Assembly (NCBI GenBank): GCA_902591045.1
Contig: CACIZC010000001.1
Coordinates: forward strand, 62,001-126,000
Direction of reading: 5' to 3'
Origin: an uncultured Pelagibacteraceae bacterium
GTDB taxonomy: Bacteria > Pseudomonadota > Alphaproteobacteria > Pelagibacterales > Pelagibacteraceae
Length of the DNA: 64,000 nucleotides
Positions 1 through 10,816 of this stretch are shown in pieces (within the stretch, counting starts at the first letter, position 1; each line of letters begins with the position of its first letter). The position numbers and the translations under genes were made by a program. The notes under the pieces are model-generated. The model was given only the letters and a program-made list of their open reading frames with translations, did not search any database and was not told where the DNA came from.

Positions 1-298
1 AACGGAGTTAAAAGCTGTTCATGAAACATTTAAAGATAAAATACCAAAAATTAGTTCAACAAAATCACTTTCTGGTCATCCGCTTGGTGCGGCTTCAGTG
101 CATGAAGCAATTTACTCTTTAATTATGATGAAAAATAACTTTATTGCTGCTTCTGCAAATGTAAATGAAATGGATGAGGAAGCAAAAAAATTTCCAATAG
201 TTACTAAAGTCGAAAAAAACGTAACATTAAATTCCGTAATGTCGAATAGTTTTGGTTTTGGTGGAACAAATGCTACTTTGGTTTTTGAAAAGGTTTAA
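1..298 (+). CDS. fabB: 3-oxoacyl-ACP synthase I (FabB), C-terminal part
   Basis: Partial gene entering from the left edge; the frame runs from base 2 to a TAA at 296-298 and gives about 98 residues. The SGHPLGAA segment carries an active-site histidine of the Cys-His-His condensing enzymes, and the end reads [14 protein letters not shown], the usual C-terminus of beta-ketoacyl-ACP synthases. The wording is closer to FabB than FabF. The enzyme condenses malonyl-ACP with acyl-ACP in the cytosol. The next gene, two bases on, is fabI, so this looks like the end of a fabA-fabB-fabI type operon; fabA would lie outside the window. Confidence 0.92.
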   Translation, partial: TELKAVHETFKDKIPKISSTKSLSGHPLGAASVHEAIYSLIMMKNNFIAASANVNEMDEEAKKFPIVTKVEKNVTLNSVMSNSFGFGGTNATLVFEKV

Positions 299-300
299 TA

Positions 301-1086
301 ATGAGCTTAGTTAAAGGTAAAAAAGGTTTAATAATGGGTGTGGCTAATGATAGATCTATAGCCTGGGGTATAGCTAAAAAACTTTCTGAAAATGGAGCCG
401 AATTAGCTTTTACTTATTTAGGTGATGCTCTTAAAAAAAGAGTTACTCCTCTAGCTGAATCTGTCAATTCTAAATTTCTATTGAATTGTAACGTAGAAAA
501 CAAAGACGATATTACAAAAACATTTCAAGAAATTAAAAATAAATGGGGTCAGTTGGATTTTGTAGTCCACGCTATTGCTTTTTCTGACAGAACAGAATTG
601 TCAGGTGAGTACATAAATACTTCTAGGGAAAACTTCGCAAAAAGTATGTTGATTTCCTGTTTTTCATTTACTGAGATAGCAAAAGAAGCTTCAAAAATAA
701 TGAAAGCTGGTTCTAGCATGTTAACTTTGACTTATGAGTCTACAAAAGTAGTTCCTAACTATAACGTTATGGGAGTATGTAAGGCAGCTTTAGAATCGAG
801 TGTAAAATATATTGCTAGAGATCTGGGCTCTAAAGGAATCAGAGTAAATGCTATAAGTGCTGGACCAATTAAAACTTTAGCTGCATCTGCTATAGGTGAT
901 GCAAAGTTCTTATACAAATGGAGTGCTGATCATTCTCTTTTAAAAAGAAATGTAAATATAGATGATGTGGGTAAGTCTGCTCTATACTTATTAAGTGATC
1001 TTGCGGCTGGTGTTACCGGAGAAATTCATTATGTTGACGCGGGTTATAACAAAGTGGGAATGCCTGATCCAAAAAATATAACTTAA
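301..1086 (+). CDS. fabI: Enoyl-ACP reductase (NADH), FabI
   Basis: Full-length (261 aa) short-chain reductase catalysing the last step of each fatty-acid elongation cycle. The FabI-type nucleotide site is visible ([13 protein letters not shown], residues 13-25), as is the catalytic Tyr-x6-Lys pair (Y154, K161) in [14 protein letters not shown], with a further tyrosine at Y145. It follows fabB by two bases and is probably translated from the same transcript. Its stop codon shares TTAA with the stop of the convergent pnp gene, so there is no intergenic space and no obvious terminator. Confidence 0.95.
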   Translation: MSLVKGKKGLIMGVANDRSIAWGIAKKLSENGAELAFTYLGDALKKRVTPLAESVNSKFLLNCNVENKDDITKTFQEIKNKWGQLDFVVHAIAFSDRTELSGEYINTSRENFAKSMLISCFSFTEIAKEASKIMKAGSSMLTLTYESTKVVPNYNVMGVCKAALESSVKYIARDLGSKGIRVNAISAGPIKTLAASAIGDAKFLYKWSADHSLLKRNVNIDDVGKSALYLLSDLAAGVTGEIHYVDAGYNKVGMPDPKNIT

Positions 1087-3152
1087 ACAGCTTCTTTTAT
1101 AGAAAGTTTTACTTTTCCTCTGTCGAATCCAATTACTTTAACTGAAACTTCGTCTCCCTCTTTAACAACGTCAGTAACTTTTTCCACTCTTTTAGCTGCT
1201 AACTGAGAAATATGTACAAGACCATCTTGTTTTCCTAAAAAGTTTACGAAAGCACCAAATTCCATAATTTTAACAACCTTGCCTTTGTATGTTTTTCCAA
1301 CCTCTGGTTTGGCTACAAGATCATTAATCATTTGAACCGCTATGTTTCTAGTTTCTTCATTTGCGGCTGCCACTGTAACTTCGCCTGTATCCTTAACATC
1401 TACTTTTGCTCCAGATTTTTCCACTATTTCTCTTATGGTAGCACCACCCTTGCCTATAACAGTAGCTATATCTTTTTTGTCAACTTTTATAGTTTCCATT
1501 TTTGGAGTGTGTTTTCCAACTTCTTTTCTTGATGATTTAAGAGTTTTGTTCATTTCATTTAAGATGTGAATTCTTCCTTCTTTTGCTTGAGAAAGAGCCT
1601 GTTCCATAATCTCAAAAGTAATTCCTGTAATTTTTATATCCATTTGTAAAGAAGTAATTCCATCTTTTGTTCCGGCAACCTTGAAATCCATATCTCCTAG
1701 ATGATCTTCGTCTCCTAAAATATCTGACAAAATAGAGAACTTATCTTTTTCCTTAATTAGTCCCATAGCTATTCCTGCAACGGGTTCTGCTATAGGAACA
1801 GCTGCATCCATTAATGCTAAAGAAGATCCGCAAACTGTAGCCATTGAGGAAGATCCATTCGATTCTGTAATTTCAGATACAATTCTTATGGTGTAAGGAA
1901 AATTTTCTTTTTTAGGAAGTGATGAATTTAAAGCTCTCCAAGCTAATTTTCCGTGTCCAACTTCTCTTCTGCCTGTGCCAATTCTGCCTGTTTCTCCCAC
2001 AGAAAATGGTGGAAAATTATAATGCAACATAAATCTTTGTCTTTTTAAACCTTCTAAGCTTTCAATTCTTTGTTCGTCATCGGTTGTTCCTAAAGTTGTT
2101 GTTACCAAAGCCTGGGTTTCTCCTCTAGTAAATAAAGCTGAACCGTGAACTCTTGGCAAAATTCCAACTTCGCATTTTATTGGTCTTACATCTGACAAAC
2201 CTCTTCCGTCAATTCTTTTTTTGCTTTTTAAAATTCTAGTTCTAACAATATCTTTTTCTAGATTTTTAAGCTGTAACATTATCTCATGTTCTAAAAGGGT
2301 TTCGTCATCCTCAAACAAAGTTTTGCATTTTTCTCCTGCTAAATTAATTAACTCAGATCTTTTCTTTTTATCTTTTTCTGAGAATGCTTTTTCTAAATCT
2401 TTTGTAAGTTCTTTTTGAATTTTCTTAGCAACTTTACTGTGATCTTTCTTTTCGACTTTCCAAGTTTCTTTTGAACATTTTTTTGCTAATTTTTCTATGC
2501 CTTTGATCACCGAAACAAAACCTTCATGGCCAAACTTGACTGCCTCTAGCATTTCTTTTTCGGTCAAGCCTGAAGCCTCTGACTCAACCATTAAAACAGC
2601 ATCTGTTGTTCCAGCTACAACTAAATCTAATTTAGAATTTTCTAGTTCCTTTTTGGTTGGATTCAAAACGCACTTGCCATCAATAAAACCAACTCTAGAT
2701 GCGCCTACTGGTCCTTTAAAAGGTAATCCTGAAATTGATAGAGCAGCTGAACATGCTATTATTGATAATATATCAGCTTCATTTTCATTATCGTATGAAA
2801 GCACTGTGGGTAAAACTTGTACTTCATTTCTAAAATCATCAGGAAATAAAGGTCTGATCGGTCTATCAATCAATCTTGATATTAGAGTTTCTGACTCAGT
2901 TGGTCTTGCTTCTCTTTTAAAATAACCGCCTGGAATTTTTCCTGCAGCATAGTATTTTTCCTGATAATTTACAGAAAGGGGAAAATAGTCCATTTCTGGA
3001 TTAACTTTTTTAGCTCCCACAACTGTTGCAATAACAACTGTTTCTCCCCAAGTTGCAATTATTGCTCCGTCTGCTTGACGAGCAACTTTTCCTGTTTCTA
3101 AAGTAATTTTTTTACTACCAAAATCTATTTCTTCTTTAAATTGTTTAAACAT
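1083..3152 (-). CDS. pnp: Polyribonucleotide nucleotidyltransferase (PNPase)
   Basis: 689 aa, close to the family length of about 700. Two RNase PH-like domains occupy the first 550 residues. They are followed by a KH domain ([12 protein letters not shown], about residue 565) and a C-terminal S1 domain ([15 protein letters not shown] through DGLVHISQL). It degrades RNA 3' to 5' by phosphorolysis and is normally a trimer that can join the degradosome. It starts directly after the rpsO stop, the usual rpsO-pnp arrangement, and is the last gene of the nusA-infB-rbfA-rpsO-pnp unit. Confidence 0.97.
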   Translation of the reverse strand: MFKQFKEEIDFGSKKITLETGKVARQADGAIIATWGETVVIATVVGAKKVNPEMDYFPLSVNYQEKYYAAGKIPGGYFKREARPTESETLISRLIDRPIRPLFPDDFRNEVQVLPTVLSYDNENEADILSIIACSAALSISGLPFKGPVGASRVGFIDGKCVLNPTKKELENSKLDLVVAGTTDAVLMVESEASGLTEKEMLEAVKFGHEGFVSVIKGIEKLAKKCSKETWKVEKKDHSKVAKKIQKELTKDLEKAFSEKDKKKRSELINLAGEKCKTLFEDDETLLEHEIMLQLKNLEKDIVRTRILKSKKRIDGRGLSDVRPIKCEVGILPRVHGSALFTRGETQALVTTTLGTTDDEQRIESLEGLKRQRFMLHYNFPPFSVGETGRIGTGRREVGHGKLAWRALNSSLPKKENFPYTIRIVSEITESNGSSSMATVCGSSLALMDAAVPIAEPVAGIAMGLIKEKDKFSILSDILGDEDHLGDMDFKVAGTKDGITSLQMDIKITGITFEIMEQALSQAKEGRIHILNEMNKTLKSSRKEVGKHTPKMETIKVDKKDIATVIGKGGATIREIVEKSGAKVDVKDTGEVTVAAANEETRNIAVQMINDLVAKPEVGKTYKGKVVKIMEFGAFVNFLGKQDGLVHISQLAAKRVEKVTDVVKEGDEVSVKVIGFDRGKVKLSIKEAV

Positions 3153-3410
3153 CTATTTTCTTAAATTGAGTTTTTTCAAAATATCATCATAAGCTTTCGG
3201 ATTATTTTTGCTTAAATAACTCAAAAGTCTTTTTCTTTGGACAACTGATTTTGACAAACCTCTTGACGAATGTTTGTCTTTTTTAAATTTCTTGAAGTGT
3301 TCGGATAACTTATTTATCTTTTCACTTAGCAAACCTATTTGAACGACTGTAGATCCAACATCATTTTTATGTTGGGCAAATACTTTTATTATCTCTTTTT
3401 TTGATTTCAT
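3153..3410 (-). CDS. rpsO: 30S ribosomal protein S15
   Basis: 85 aa, slightly shorter than the usual 89. The S15 core is clear: VGSTVVQIGLLSEKINKLSEHF, then HSSRGLSKSVVQRKRLLSYL. It is a primary 16S rRNA-binding protein of the platform. The start overlaps the rbfA stop as ATGA, suggesting translational coupling. In most alphaproteobacteria truB lies between rbfA and rpsO; here it does not. Confidence 0.96.
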   Translation of the reverse strand: MKSKKEIIKVFAQHKNDVGSTVVQIGLLSEKINKLSEHFKKFKKDKHSSRGLSKSVVQRKRLLSYLSKNNPKAYDDILKKLNLRK

Positions 3411-3784
3411 TTTTTTTTATTTTCCTTAATTAGTTTTTCAATTCGCTCGGCATAATCAAAAGATTTGTCTCCGACAAAATGCAATCTAGGAAGAAATTTA
3501 ATATCTAACTTCTTTGATAAGGCTCTTCTAACAAGATAAGAAAATTCGGTCAAGGTATTTACTGTTTTTTCCGTTTCCTTGCCTCCCAGTGGAATTACAT
3601 AGGCCCTGGCTGATTTTAAATCAGAGCTCATTTTTACCTCGGTAATTGTTACCATCTTCGTGTTTAAAGAAGGTATTTTGGCCTCATTTCTTAAAAAAAT
3701 CTGACCCAAATTTTGTTTAATCAGTTCGCCAACTCTAAGTTGTCTATAGTTATAACCTCCTCCTTGAAATGAACTTTTAGTCAT
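3407..3784 (-). CDS. rbfA: Ribosome-binding factor A
   Basis: 125 aa KH-type ribosome assembly factor for late 30S maturation. Family features: an N-terminal RQLRVGELIKQNL helix, VTITEVKMSSDLKSARAYV in the core, and PRLHFVGDKSFDYAERIEKL near the end. It overlaps the infB end by 8 bases and the rpsO start by 4, so it is embedded in the translation-factor operon. Confidence 0.94.
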   Translation of the reverse strand: MTKSSFQGGGYNYRQLRVGELIKQNLGQIFLRNEAKIPSLNTKMVTITEVKMSSDLKSARAYVIPLGGKETEKTVNTLTEFSYLVRRALSKKLDIKFLPRLHFVGDKSFDYAERIEKLIKENKKK

Positions 3785-5981
3785 TTATTCCTCTACTTAT
3801 TAAATCAATTTTGTAGGACTCTATTATGTCTTTTTCTTTAAAATCTGCAAAATTCTTAAAGGAAATTCCACATTCCAATCCATTTTTTACCTCTTTAACT
3901 GCATTTTTTTCTCTAAAAATACTGGAAATATCTCCATCGTAAACAACGGCTCCATCACGTATAATTCTTGCTTTGGAGTTATTTTTAATTTCACCTTCCA
4001 CAACTTTTGAACCTGCTACTTTTCCTGATTTTGAAAGTTTAAAAATTTTTAAAATTTCAGCAACTCCTTCTATTTTTTCCTTTTTTTCTGGTTCCAATAA
4101 TCCAGATAATGATTTTTCGATAAATTCAATTGCTTTATAGATTATATTGAAGAATTCTATTCTGACTTTCTGTTGTTCTGCTGATTTTTTAGCTTCACGA
4201 TTAGGTTTTATATTAAATCCTATTATAATACCATTTGAAGCTTTTGCTAAAGATACATCACTTTCGTTTATCATCCCAATATCTGAAAGGACTATATTTG
4301 GTTTTACCTCAGAGTGTTCGATTTTACTAATTGCTGTCTTAAGCGCTTCGCCTGAACCTTGAACATCAGATTTTAGTATAATATTTAATTCTGTCTTATT
4401 GTTTTGTTTATCAAAAAGTTTTGTTTTATCTGATGTCATCAAAACTTTATTGTCTTTTATATCTTGTTTTCTAAAAGAATTAATTTTTTTTGCTTCGTCC
4501 TCTGTATTAACTACTGAAAATTCATCTCCTGCATTCGCAGCTTCATTGATACCGAGTATTTCTACAGGAGTTGAGGGGTGAGCATGATTAATATTTTTTC
4601 CATTAAAATCTATCATTGCTCGTATTTTTCCGAATGTGTTTCCGCATACAAAATAATCACCTCTTTTAAGTTCACCTGAAGTAATTAAAACTGTAGCAAC
4701 GGGTCCTTTTCCTTTGTCAATTTTTGCTTCTAAAACTATTCCAGTGGCATTACCCTCTTTAGGTGCTTTTAAATCCAAAATTTCTGACTGAAGTAAAATG
4801 CTTTCTTTAAGCTTGTCTAAATTTGTTTTGTTCTTGGCTGATACTTCAACAAACAATGTATCCCCGCTCAAGCTTTCTGCTATCAACTCGTATCTCATTA
4901 AATCATTTTTTATTTTTTCTATATTTTTTCCTGGTAAATCACATTTGTTTAATGCAACGATTATTGGAACTTTTGCAGCTTTAGCATGTTGGATGGCTTC
5001 AACGGTCTGTGGCTTTACTCCATCATCTGCGGCTATTACCAAAACAACGATATCAGTTATTTTTGAACCTCTTGCTCTCATTTGTGTAAATGCTGCATGA
5101 CCTGGAGTATCAATAAATGTTATTAATTTTTTATCATTAGTTTCTACCTGATATGCGCCAATGTGCTGTGTAATTCCTCCGTGTTCACTAGAAACTACGT
5201 TGGTATTTCTTAAAGCATCCAGCAATGATGTTTTTCCGTGATCAACATGCCCCATGATGGTTATGACAGGTGGTCTGGTTTGAAAATTTGATTTATCCTC
5301 AGCTTCCTTTTTACTTTGATCAACTAAAGGTATTTCTTCTAAAACTGCCTTGTGCCCAAACTCTTTAACGATATATTCGGATGTATCCTTATCTATAGAG
5401 TGATTTATTGTAGCTTTAACACCCATGTTTAATAGGAATTTGATAATATCACTCGACTGTTCTGCCATTCGGTTTGATAATTCTTGAATAGTAATTTGAT
5501 CAGGAATTTTTACATCTCTTATTACTTTTTTAAATTCTTTTTTTACGTCTTTCTCGTTTGAATTTTTCTTTTCCTTTAATCTTGCTCTTTTTACAGATGC
5601 TAGACTTCTTTGTTTGATTTCAAATTCTTCAACATTCATTGCTCTTGAAATAGTAAGCTTAAACTCTCTTCTAGATTTGTTGTTTTTAAACTTGTCATTT
5701 ACCTTTGTTTTATCTTTAGAAAAATCATCTGATTTTGGATGAATAAATCTTTTTGTAGCCTGCTGTTCAGCAAATTTTCTGGTAAAATTTTTTCTTGTAG
5801 GTTTTGGTTTTCCAAAAGCGGAAGATGTGTTTACATTGGTTTTAAAAGAGGGCTTGTGAGTTTTCTTTCTATCAACCGAAAATGTTTTTTTTCCAACCTG
5901 TTTGTAGGATGAAGTATCAAGTTTTTTATTAAATGAACTTGAGATTGTTAACGTTTTTTTTTTGTTTTTATCTTTCTGCAT
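3777..5981 (-). CDS. infB: Translation initiation factor IF-2
   Basis: 734 aa, short for the family because the N-terminal extension is reduced to about 150 Lys/Ser-rich residues. An IF2-N helical motif follows (ITIQELSNRMAEQSSDIIKF). The GTPase domain shows G1 GHVDHGKTSLLDAL, G3 DTPGHAAF and G4 NKCDL, and then the domain II to IV (initiator-tRNA binding) regions. It delivers fMet-tRNA to the 30S subunit. It lies 6 bases after nusA; the small ylxR-type gene often found between them is absent. Confidence 0.97.
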   Translation of the reverse strand: MQKDKNKKKTLTISSSFNKKLDTSSYKQVGKKTFSVDRKKTHKPSFKTNVNTSSAFGKPKPTRKNFTRKFAEQQATKRFIHPKSDDFSKDKTKVNDKFKNNKSRREFKLTISRAMNVEEFEIKQRSLASVKRARLKEKKNSNEKDVKKEFKKVIRDVKIPDQITIQELSNRMAEQSSDIIKFLLNMGVKATINHSIDKDTSEYIVKEFGHKAVLEEIPLVDQSKKEAEDKSNFQTRPPVITIMGHVDHGKTSLLDALRNTNVVSSEHGGITQHIGAYQVETNDKKLITFIDTPGHAAFTQMRARGSKITDIVVLVIAADDGVKPQTVEAIQHAKAAKVPIIVALNKCDLPGKNIEKIKNDLMRYELIAESLSGDTLFVEVSAKNKTNLDKLKESILLQSEILDLKAPKEGNATGIVLEAKIDKGKGPVATVLITSGELKRGDYFVCGNTFGKIRAMIDFNGKNINHAHPSTPVEILGINEAANAGDEFSVVNTEDEAKKINSFRKQDIKDNKVLMTSDKTKLFDKQNNKTELNIILKSDVQGSGEALKTAISKIEHSEVKPNIVLSDIGMINESDVSLAKASNGIIIGFNIKPNREAKKSAEQQKVRIEFFNIIYKAIEFIEKSLSGLLEPEKKEKIEGVAEILKIFKLSKSGKVAGSKVVEGEIKNNSKARIIRDGAVVYDGDISSIFREKNAVKEVKNGLECGISFKNFADFKEKDIIESYKIDLISRGIND

Positions 5982-5987
5982 ATAAAA

Positions 5988-7541
5988 CTAGTTGTCGTAA
6001 ACTATCTTTCTGGCGCTCATAATTAAGTTGTCAGCTTCTTCTCTTGTCAAAGCAAAATCCTCCAAATAGCCGTTGATCTTAACACGTTTGCCTTTAATTT
6101 CATCTGTTCCTCCAATAAGTTCATCTGATGAAAGATCGGCAAAATCCTGAAGTTTTTTTATATTCTTCTCGCCCAAAACAACTAGCATTCCTTGTGTCAT
6201 TCCTTCTAGGTTGCTAAGCTTATCTTCAACCCCTAGCTCTTTGAGTTTTTTTGAAATTTCTATTTTTTCTTTTTCCAAATATTCTTTTGCTCTTTCAATT
6301 AATTCTCCGGCAGTTGATTCTTCGATACCTTCTATTTTAGAAATATCGTCTGTTTTAGAATTTGCTATTTCCTCAATAGTTTGAAAATTTTCTGAAACCA
6401 AAAGTTGTCCAAGTGTCTCGTCCACTTCTAAATTTTTAACAAAATTCTCTGTTCTTTCTTTAAATTCGTTTTGCCTTCTTTCAGAGTCCTCTTTGTCAGT
6501 CAATATATCTATTTCATAATTTATTAGTTTTGATGCAAGTCTAACATTTTGGCCCCTTCTTCCAATTGCTTTGCTCAAATTTTCCTCAGATAAAATTACA
6601 TCTATTCTCTTATTCTGCTCATCAATTAAAACTTTTTGTATTTCAGCTGGAGACAAAGACTCTGAAACTAAAGTTGGCAAATCTTCTGTCCACTTAATTA
6701 TATCTATTTTTTCTCCCTGTAGTTCATTTACTACTGTTTGAACTCTACTTCCTCTCATTCCAACACAAGCTCCGACTGGGTCTAGGGATGAGTCTTTAGA
6801 ATTTACTGAAATTTTAGCTCTGCTTCCTGGATCTCTAGACACGGCTTTAATTTCAATTACTCCCTCATAAATTTCAGGAACTTCCTGAAAAAACAATCTT
6901 GCTAAAAATTGTGGGTGTGCTCTAGATAAAAATATTTGATGACCTTTTGTGTCTTGTTTTACTTCATAACAATATGCTTTTATTCTGTCTCCGTTTTTTA
7001 AAATTTCTCTTGGTATAAGCTCTTCTTTTCTTATAATTCCCTCAGCTTTTCCAAGATCTACAATAGCATTTCCATACTCTAACCTTTTAATTATGCCACT
7101 GAGTATTTGACCTTGTTTGCCTATAAAATCTTCATATTGTCTATTTTTTTCAGCCTCCCGAACTCTTTGTGATATTACCTGTTTAGCACTCTGGGCAGCT
7201 ATTCTTCCAAAATCTATTTGGGGTAGTTCCTCATAAATTTTATCTCCAATTTTTAAATCTTTATTTTTTTTATCTTTTGAACTGGCATCTGAAAGAGAGA
7301 TCTCTCTTATTGGATCCTCAACCTTTTCAACAATTTGAAGAACTTTTTGAATTTTTATACTTCCGTTTTCTCTGTCAATTTTTGCTTCAATTTCATTATC
7401 TGAACCAAATTTACTATAGGCAGCTTTTTGTATAGCTGTTTCCATAGAATTTAGAATGACTTCTTTATCAATAGACTTTTCATTAGCTACTGCGTCCACT
7501 ATTCTAAGCAGCTCTTGTTTATCTAATCCTCTATTCAACAT
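5988..7541 (-). CDS. nusA: Transcription termination/antitermination protein NusA
   Basis: 517 aa from the chosen ATG at 7541. The open frame extends to 7589, but that extension translates the metK terminator hairpin, whereas the 7541 start has an AGGAA Shine-Dalgarno and begins MLNRGLDKQELL, as NusA proteins do. Domains: N-terminal RNAP-binding region, S1 (GIIKRLEYGNAIVDL), two KH domains (GMRGSRVQTVV and AIGRRGQNVRLASKL) and two C-terminal acidic/HhH repeats. It modulates pausing and termination. The usual upstream rimP is missing. Confidence 0.96.
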   Translation of the reverse strand: MLNRGLDKQELLRIVDAVANEKSIDKEVILNSMETAIQKAAYSKFGSDNEIEAKIDRENGSIKIQKVLQIVEKVEDPIREISLSDASSKDKKNKDLKIGDKIYEELPQIDFGRIAAQSAKQVISQRVREAEKNRQYEDFIGKQGQILSGIIKRLEYGNAIVDLGKAEGIIRKEELIPREILKNGDRIKAYCYEVKQDTKGHQIFLSRAHPQFLARLFFQEVPEIYEGVIEIKAVSRDPGSRAKISVNSKDSSLDPVGACVGMRGSRVQTVVNELQGEKIDIIKWTEDLPTLVSESLSPAEIQKVLIDEQNKRIDVILSEENLSKAIGRRGQNVRLASKLINYEIDILTDKEDSERRQNEFKERTENFVKNLEVDETLGQLLVSENFQTIEEIANSKTDDISKIEGIEESTAGELIERAKEYLEKEKIEISKKLKELGVEDKLSNLEGMTQGMLVVLGEKNIKKLQDFADLSSDELIGGTDEIKGKRVKINGYLEDFALTREEADNLIMSARKIVYDN

Positions 7542-7565
7542 AATGTTCCTTTTTTTATCGTACCT

Positions 7566-7591
7566 AAAAAAAAATGGGCAAAAGCCCATTT
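7566..7591 (-). terminator. Intrinsic terminator after metK / before nusA
   Basis: Reading the minus strand, an 8-bp perfect stem (AAATGGGC pairing with GCCCATTT) with a TTTT loop is followed by nine T residues. This is a textbook Rho-independent terminator. It lies 58 bases past the metK stop and about 25 bases ahead of the nusA start, so it separates metK from the nusA operon or acts as an attenuator for nusA. It is one of only two strong terminators I could find in the window. Confidence 0.9.
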
Positions 7592-7648
7592 CATATCTTC
7601 CAGGTAACTTGGGTTATGTTTAATTTATATTTGTTTTTTTTTCAAGAA

Positions 7649-8812
7649 TTACTTCTTAAAAATATGGGTTTTATCAGTTTTTTCCCAAGAAAAAGAACCA
7701 TCCGAACCTGGATTTCTACCAAAATGACCGTATGCAGAAGTACGTTCATAAATTGGCTTATTTAATCCAAGCATTTCCCTGATTCCTCTGGGGCTTAAAT
7801 TAAAGTTATCATTAATTAATTTTTGTACATGTTTTGCTTTTTCTTTATCTCCATCAAAAAGATCTACATAAATTGAAAGAGGTTTTGGAACACCGATAGC
7901 GTAAGCTAATTGTATTAAACATCTATTTGCTATTTTAGAAGCAACTATATTTTTTGCTAAGTATCTTGCGGCATAAGCTGCCGACCTATCAACTTTTGTT
8001 GGGTCTTTTCCTGAAAAAGCCCCGCCGCCATGTGGAGCGGCACCCCCGTAAGTATCAACGATAATTTTTCGTCCAGTAAGCCCACTGTCTCCGTCAGGAC
8101 CACCAATAATAAATTGTCCAGTTGGATTAACATAAAATTCTTCTTCTTTTAATTCTTTTAAAAGATTTTTTGGTATCGATTTTTCTAAATAAGGACGTAC
8201 AATTTCTTTTACCTGGGACTGATTTACATCAGGTGAATGTTGTGTGGATATTACAACAGAAGTGACCTTTGAAGGTTTTCCATTTTCATACATCATTGTA
8301 ACTTGACTTTTTGAATCTGGTTCTAAATTTTTAGTTAAACCTTTCTTTCTGTCTATAGCCATCAATTCTAATATTTTGTGAGAATAATAAATTGGTGCTG
8401 GCATTAATACATCTGTTTCGTTACAAGCATAACCAAACATTATTCCTTGATCGCCTGCTCCCTCGTCTTTGTTTCCTTTTGAATCCACTCCCATAGCTAT
8501 ATCTGCGGACTGAGAATGTAAGTAAATATCAATATCGCAATTTTTCCAATGGAAACCTTTCTGGGCATAACCAATATCTTTTATGCATTCTCTAACTTTT
8601 TCCTCAAGTAAATTTTTTTTTATATCAGGTCCTCTTGTCTCGCCAGCTAAAACAACTTTATTTGTTGTTGTAAGAGTTTCGCAAGCAACCCTTGAGTAAG
8701 GCTCTTTACTTAAGTAAGTATCAACAACCATGTCTGAAATTCGATCACAAACTTTGTCAGGATGTCCCTCGGATACGGACTCGCTTGTAAATAAATAATT
8801 ATCAAGTTTCAT
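7649..8812 (-). CDS. metK: S-adenosylmethionine synthase
   Basis: 387 aa, the usual length. It makes SAM from methionine and ATP. Visible motifs: [10 protein letters not shown] near the N-terminus, [13 protein letters not shown] (the conserved GAGDQG), and the phosphate-binding [19 protein letters not shown]. The start overlaps the last base of lnt. There is no room for a SAM riboswitch directly upstream, so metK depends on the lnt-side operon or an internal promoter. Confidence 0.97.
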   Translation of the reverse strand: MKLDNYLFTSESVSEGHPDKVCDRISDMVVDTYLSKEPYSRVACETLTTTNKVVLAGETRGPDIKKNLLEEKVRECIKDIGYAQKGFHWKNCDIDIYLHSQSADIAMGVDSKGNKDEGAGDQGIMFGYACNETDVLMPAPIYYSHKILELMAIDRKKGLTKNLEPDSKSQVTMMYENGKPSKVTSVVISTQHSPDVNQSQVKEIVRPYLEKSIPKNLLKELKEEEFYVNPTGQFIIGGPDGDSGLTGRKIIVDTYGGAAPHGGGAFSGKDPTKVDRSAAYAARYLAKNIVASKIANRCLIQLAYAIGVPKPLSIYVDLFDGDKEKAKHVQKLINDNFNLSPRGIREMLGLNKPIYERTSAYGHFGRNPGSDGSFSWEKTDKTHIFKK

Positions 8813-10368
8813 TAGATTTTAAGTTTTCGTAATATTAAAAATGTGAGAAGAAATGTAATTAAAAGCAGTAAAAATATCAAACTTTTTTTAGGTTTATCCT
8901 TAGAATTTTTTTGTACAGGAAGCTCAATTTCAATATTACCAACCTCACTTGGCATTAAACTTTTTAATATTCTTCCATTAGGGTCTATAAAAGCACTAAT
9001 TCCTCTGTTTGTTGATCTTATTGTATAGATATTGTTTTCAATAGATCTGAATATTGCTTTTTTAAAGTGTTGATAAGGTCCGATGCTATCCCCAAACCAA
9101 GCATCTTCAGAGATATTTACAATAAAATTAAATGTTGAATTATTTTGATTTATAAAACTTGGAAAAATTATTTCATAACAAACTAGAGTAAGCAAACTAA
9201 TGTTATTTGATGAAAAATTTAGTTTGGTGATTGAATTTCTTTTGCCTTTTGAAAATGAAGAATGACTAGATGAAATTGCGTTTAATCCAATTCTTGTAAG
9301 AATATTCTCCATAGGCAAAAATTCTCCAAACGGAACGAGTTTTTTTTTATCATATTGAGAAATCACCTCAAAATCCTTGTTAACAAATAACATGCTGTTG
9401 TAGTAATTTAATTCTGATGATTTTTTTTGAACAGTATTTGCACCTAGTATTATCAAGTGTTTATCGGAAAAATTTTTTTTAAAAGCATTTTTAATATATT
9501 CAGAATTCAAAAAACTTTCAGAAGTTATTACTCCCTCTGGCCATACAAAAATAGTTTCTTTGTCTTTTTCAGGTTTGCTATATCTAATCAATTTTGAAAT
9601 TACTTCCTTTTCATTTTTGAAAGATGACAAATTCATGCTTCCAGAAACTATCTTAAAATTTACTTTTTTTTCATTATCATTTTTCTCGATAGAATTAATT
9701 TTATAAGATCCATATAAATAGTTAGAAAAAAGTATTATTAAAATCATGCCTAAAGTTAAAAATTTTCCTTTTGCTTTAAAAAATAAGATTGAAGGTACAA
9801 AAAAGAAAAAAATTATAAAAATGTTAAATGAAAAAAGACCGATTGTTGATAAAATTTGTAAACTCTCCAAAGACCATGAAAAACTGTAAGCCCATATATT
9901 CCATGGAAAACCAGTTAATATCGAACTTCTAAGAAAATCAGAAATAGTAAAAGCTAAAGTTATTAAAAAAATAGAAGAAATATTTTTTTCACACAAATTA
10001 CCAATAGCCATAATAGGGATAGAAAAAAATAAAGATAGAAATAATGGAATTAATATTACTCCAATAGGTATTAAAAATTTAAATGATTCATCAAATGTTA
10101 ATGAATAAAATATCCAGTAAAAACCAAATAAAAAAAAGCTGAATCCAAAGGAGGTTCCGAGAAAAAACAAATTTTTAAAAAAAGGTTTTTTTCTATATGT
10201 GCTTTTTGATTTTTTTTTTACATAAATTATTAAATAAAATAAAATTGGCAATATAAAAAAATTAATAAAAAAAATATTAAACGGTTCAAAGCTTAATACG
10301 GTTAAGCTACCTAAAAAGAAAGGAAACATAAATAAAATAAAAAATCTTTTTTCAAAAAATTTAAACAT
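8812..10368 (-). CDS. lnt: Apolipoprotein N-acyltransferase
   Basis: 518 aa inner-membrane enzyme that adds the third acyl chain to lipoproteins. About 200 residues of hydrophobic segments lead into a periplasmic carbon-nitrogen hydrolase domain. The Glu-Lys-Cys catalytic triad is visible as [17 protein letters not shown] and LVCYEIIFP, and a final TM helix sits at the C-terminus. It overlaps ybeY by 8 bases; the corC/tlyC gene often found between ybeY and lnt is absent. The predicted substrates in this window include LptE, the DUF3576 protein and the BON lipoprotein. Confidence 0.93.
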   Translation of the reverse strand: MFKFFEKRFFILFMFPFFLGSLTVLSFEPFNIFFINFFILPILFYLIIYVKKKSKSTYRKKPFFKNLFFLGTSFGFSFFLFGFYWIFYSLTFDESFKFLIPIGVILIPLFLSLFFSIPIMAIGNLCEKNISSIFLITLAFTISDFLRSSILTGFPWNIWAYSFSWSLESLQILSTIGLFSFNIFIIFFFFVPSILFFKAKGKFLTLGMILIILFSNYLYGSYKINSIEKNDNEKKVNFKIVSGSMNLSSFKNEKEVISKLIRYSKPEKDKETIFVWPEGVITSESFLNSEYIKNAFKKNFSDKHLIILGANTVQKKSSELNYYNSMLFVNKDFEVISQYDKKKLVPFGEFLPMENILTRIGLNAISSSHSSFSKGKRNSITKLNFSSNNISLLTLVCYEIIFPSFINQNNSTFNFIVNISEDAWFGDSIGPYQHFKKAIFRSIENNIYTIRSTNRGISAFIDPNGRILKSLMPSEVGNIEIELPVQKNSKDKPKKSLIFLLLLITFLLTFLILRKLKI

Positions 10369-10816
10369 TTATTTTTTTAAAAATTTTATTTTCTAATTTA
10401 TTCATTTTATTGTAATCTTTATTTTTGTAATGCTTATAGCCTAAAAGATGAAGAAATCCATGTATCCAAAGCTTGTCAAATTCAGATATAAAATTCTTTT
10501 TATTTATTTTGTAAAAATTTATAATTATATCCCCTAAATATATTTTTTTTTGAGCTCGTGTTTTTTTTCTCATTTCCAGCTTGTTGTAAAAGGGGAAAGA
10601 AAGCACATCTGTCGTTTTATTTTTTTTTCTAAATTTATTATTTAAAAATTTGACTTTTTTATTACCAGTCAGCAATATAGAAAATGAAAATTCTTTTTTT
10701 TTATTAATAGGTACTAAGCCCCTGATAAGTTTAATTTTTTTTTTTAAATATTTAGAGGGATTTGATATATATTTTTTCCAATTTTTATCTTGGACCAAAA
10801 CATCAATCTTTATCAT
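10361..10816 (-). CDS. ybeY: Endoribonuclease YbeY (rRNA maturation factor)
   Basis: 151 aa. The UPF0054 zinc site H-x3-H-x5-H is present as HGFLHLLGYKH near the C-terminus; the last part is basic and very Lys-rich. KTTDVLSFPF matches the family's TDVLSFP motif. It is a single-strand-specific RNase needed for 16S rRNA 3' maturation and ribosome quality control. It sits between phoH and lnt, with which it overlaps by 14 and 8 bases. Confidence 0.93.
   Translation of the reverse strand: MIKIDVLVQDKNWKKYISNPSKYLKKKIKLIRGLVPINKKKEFSFSILLTGNKKVKFLNNKFRKKNKTTDVLSFPFYNKLEMRKKTRAQKKIYLGDIIINFYKINKKNFISEFDKLWIHGFLHLLGYKHYKNKDYNKMNKLENKIFKKINV

Noticed and set aside
98-298. A separate 66-codon gene starting at the ATG at 98
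   Set aside because: The frame is open to the left edge and the upstream residues match FabB, so this is an internal methionine of the truncated fabB.
2497-2925. 142-codon plus-strand ORF inside pnp
   Set aside because: Antisense shadow of a well-conserved gene; Ser/Thr/Lys-rich product with no recognisable domain.
7542-7589. N-terminal extension of NusA from the ATG at 7589
   Set aside because: It would translate the metK terminator hairpin and is unlike NusA; the ATG at 7541 has a Shine-Dalgarno.
7592-7648. SAM or other riboswitch near metK
   Set aside because: This interval is downstream of metK, and metK overlaps lnt upstream; no conserved riboswitch core is seen.
10170-10300. Poly-A/T runs in lnt and ybeY as possible assembly errors or phase-variable tracts
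   Set aside because: Such tracts occur throughout this AT-rich, Lys/Phe-rich genome and the reading frames remain intact across them.
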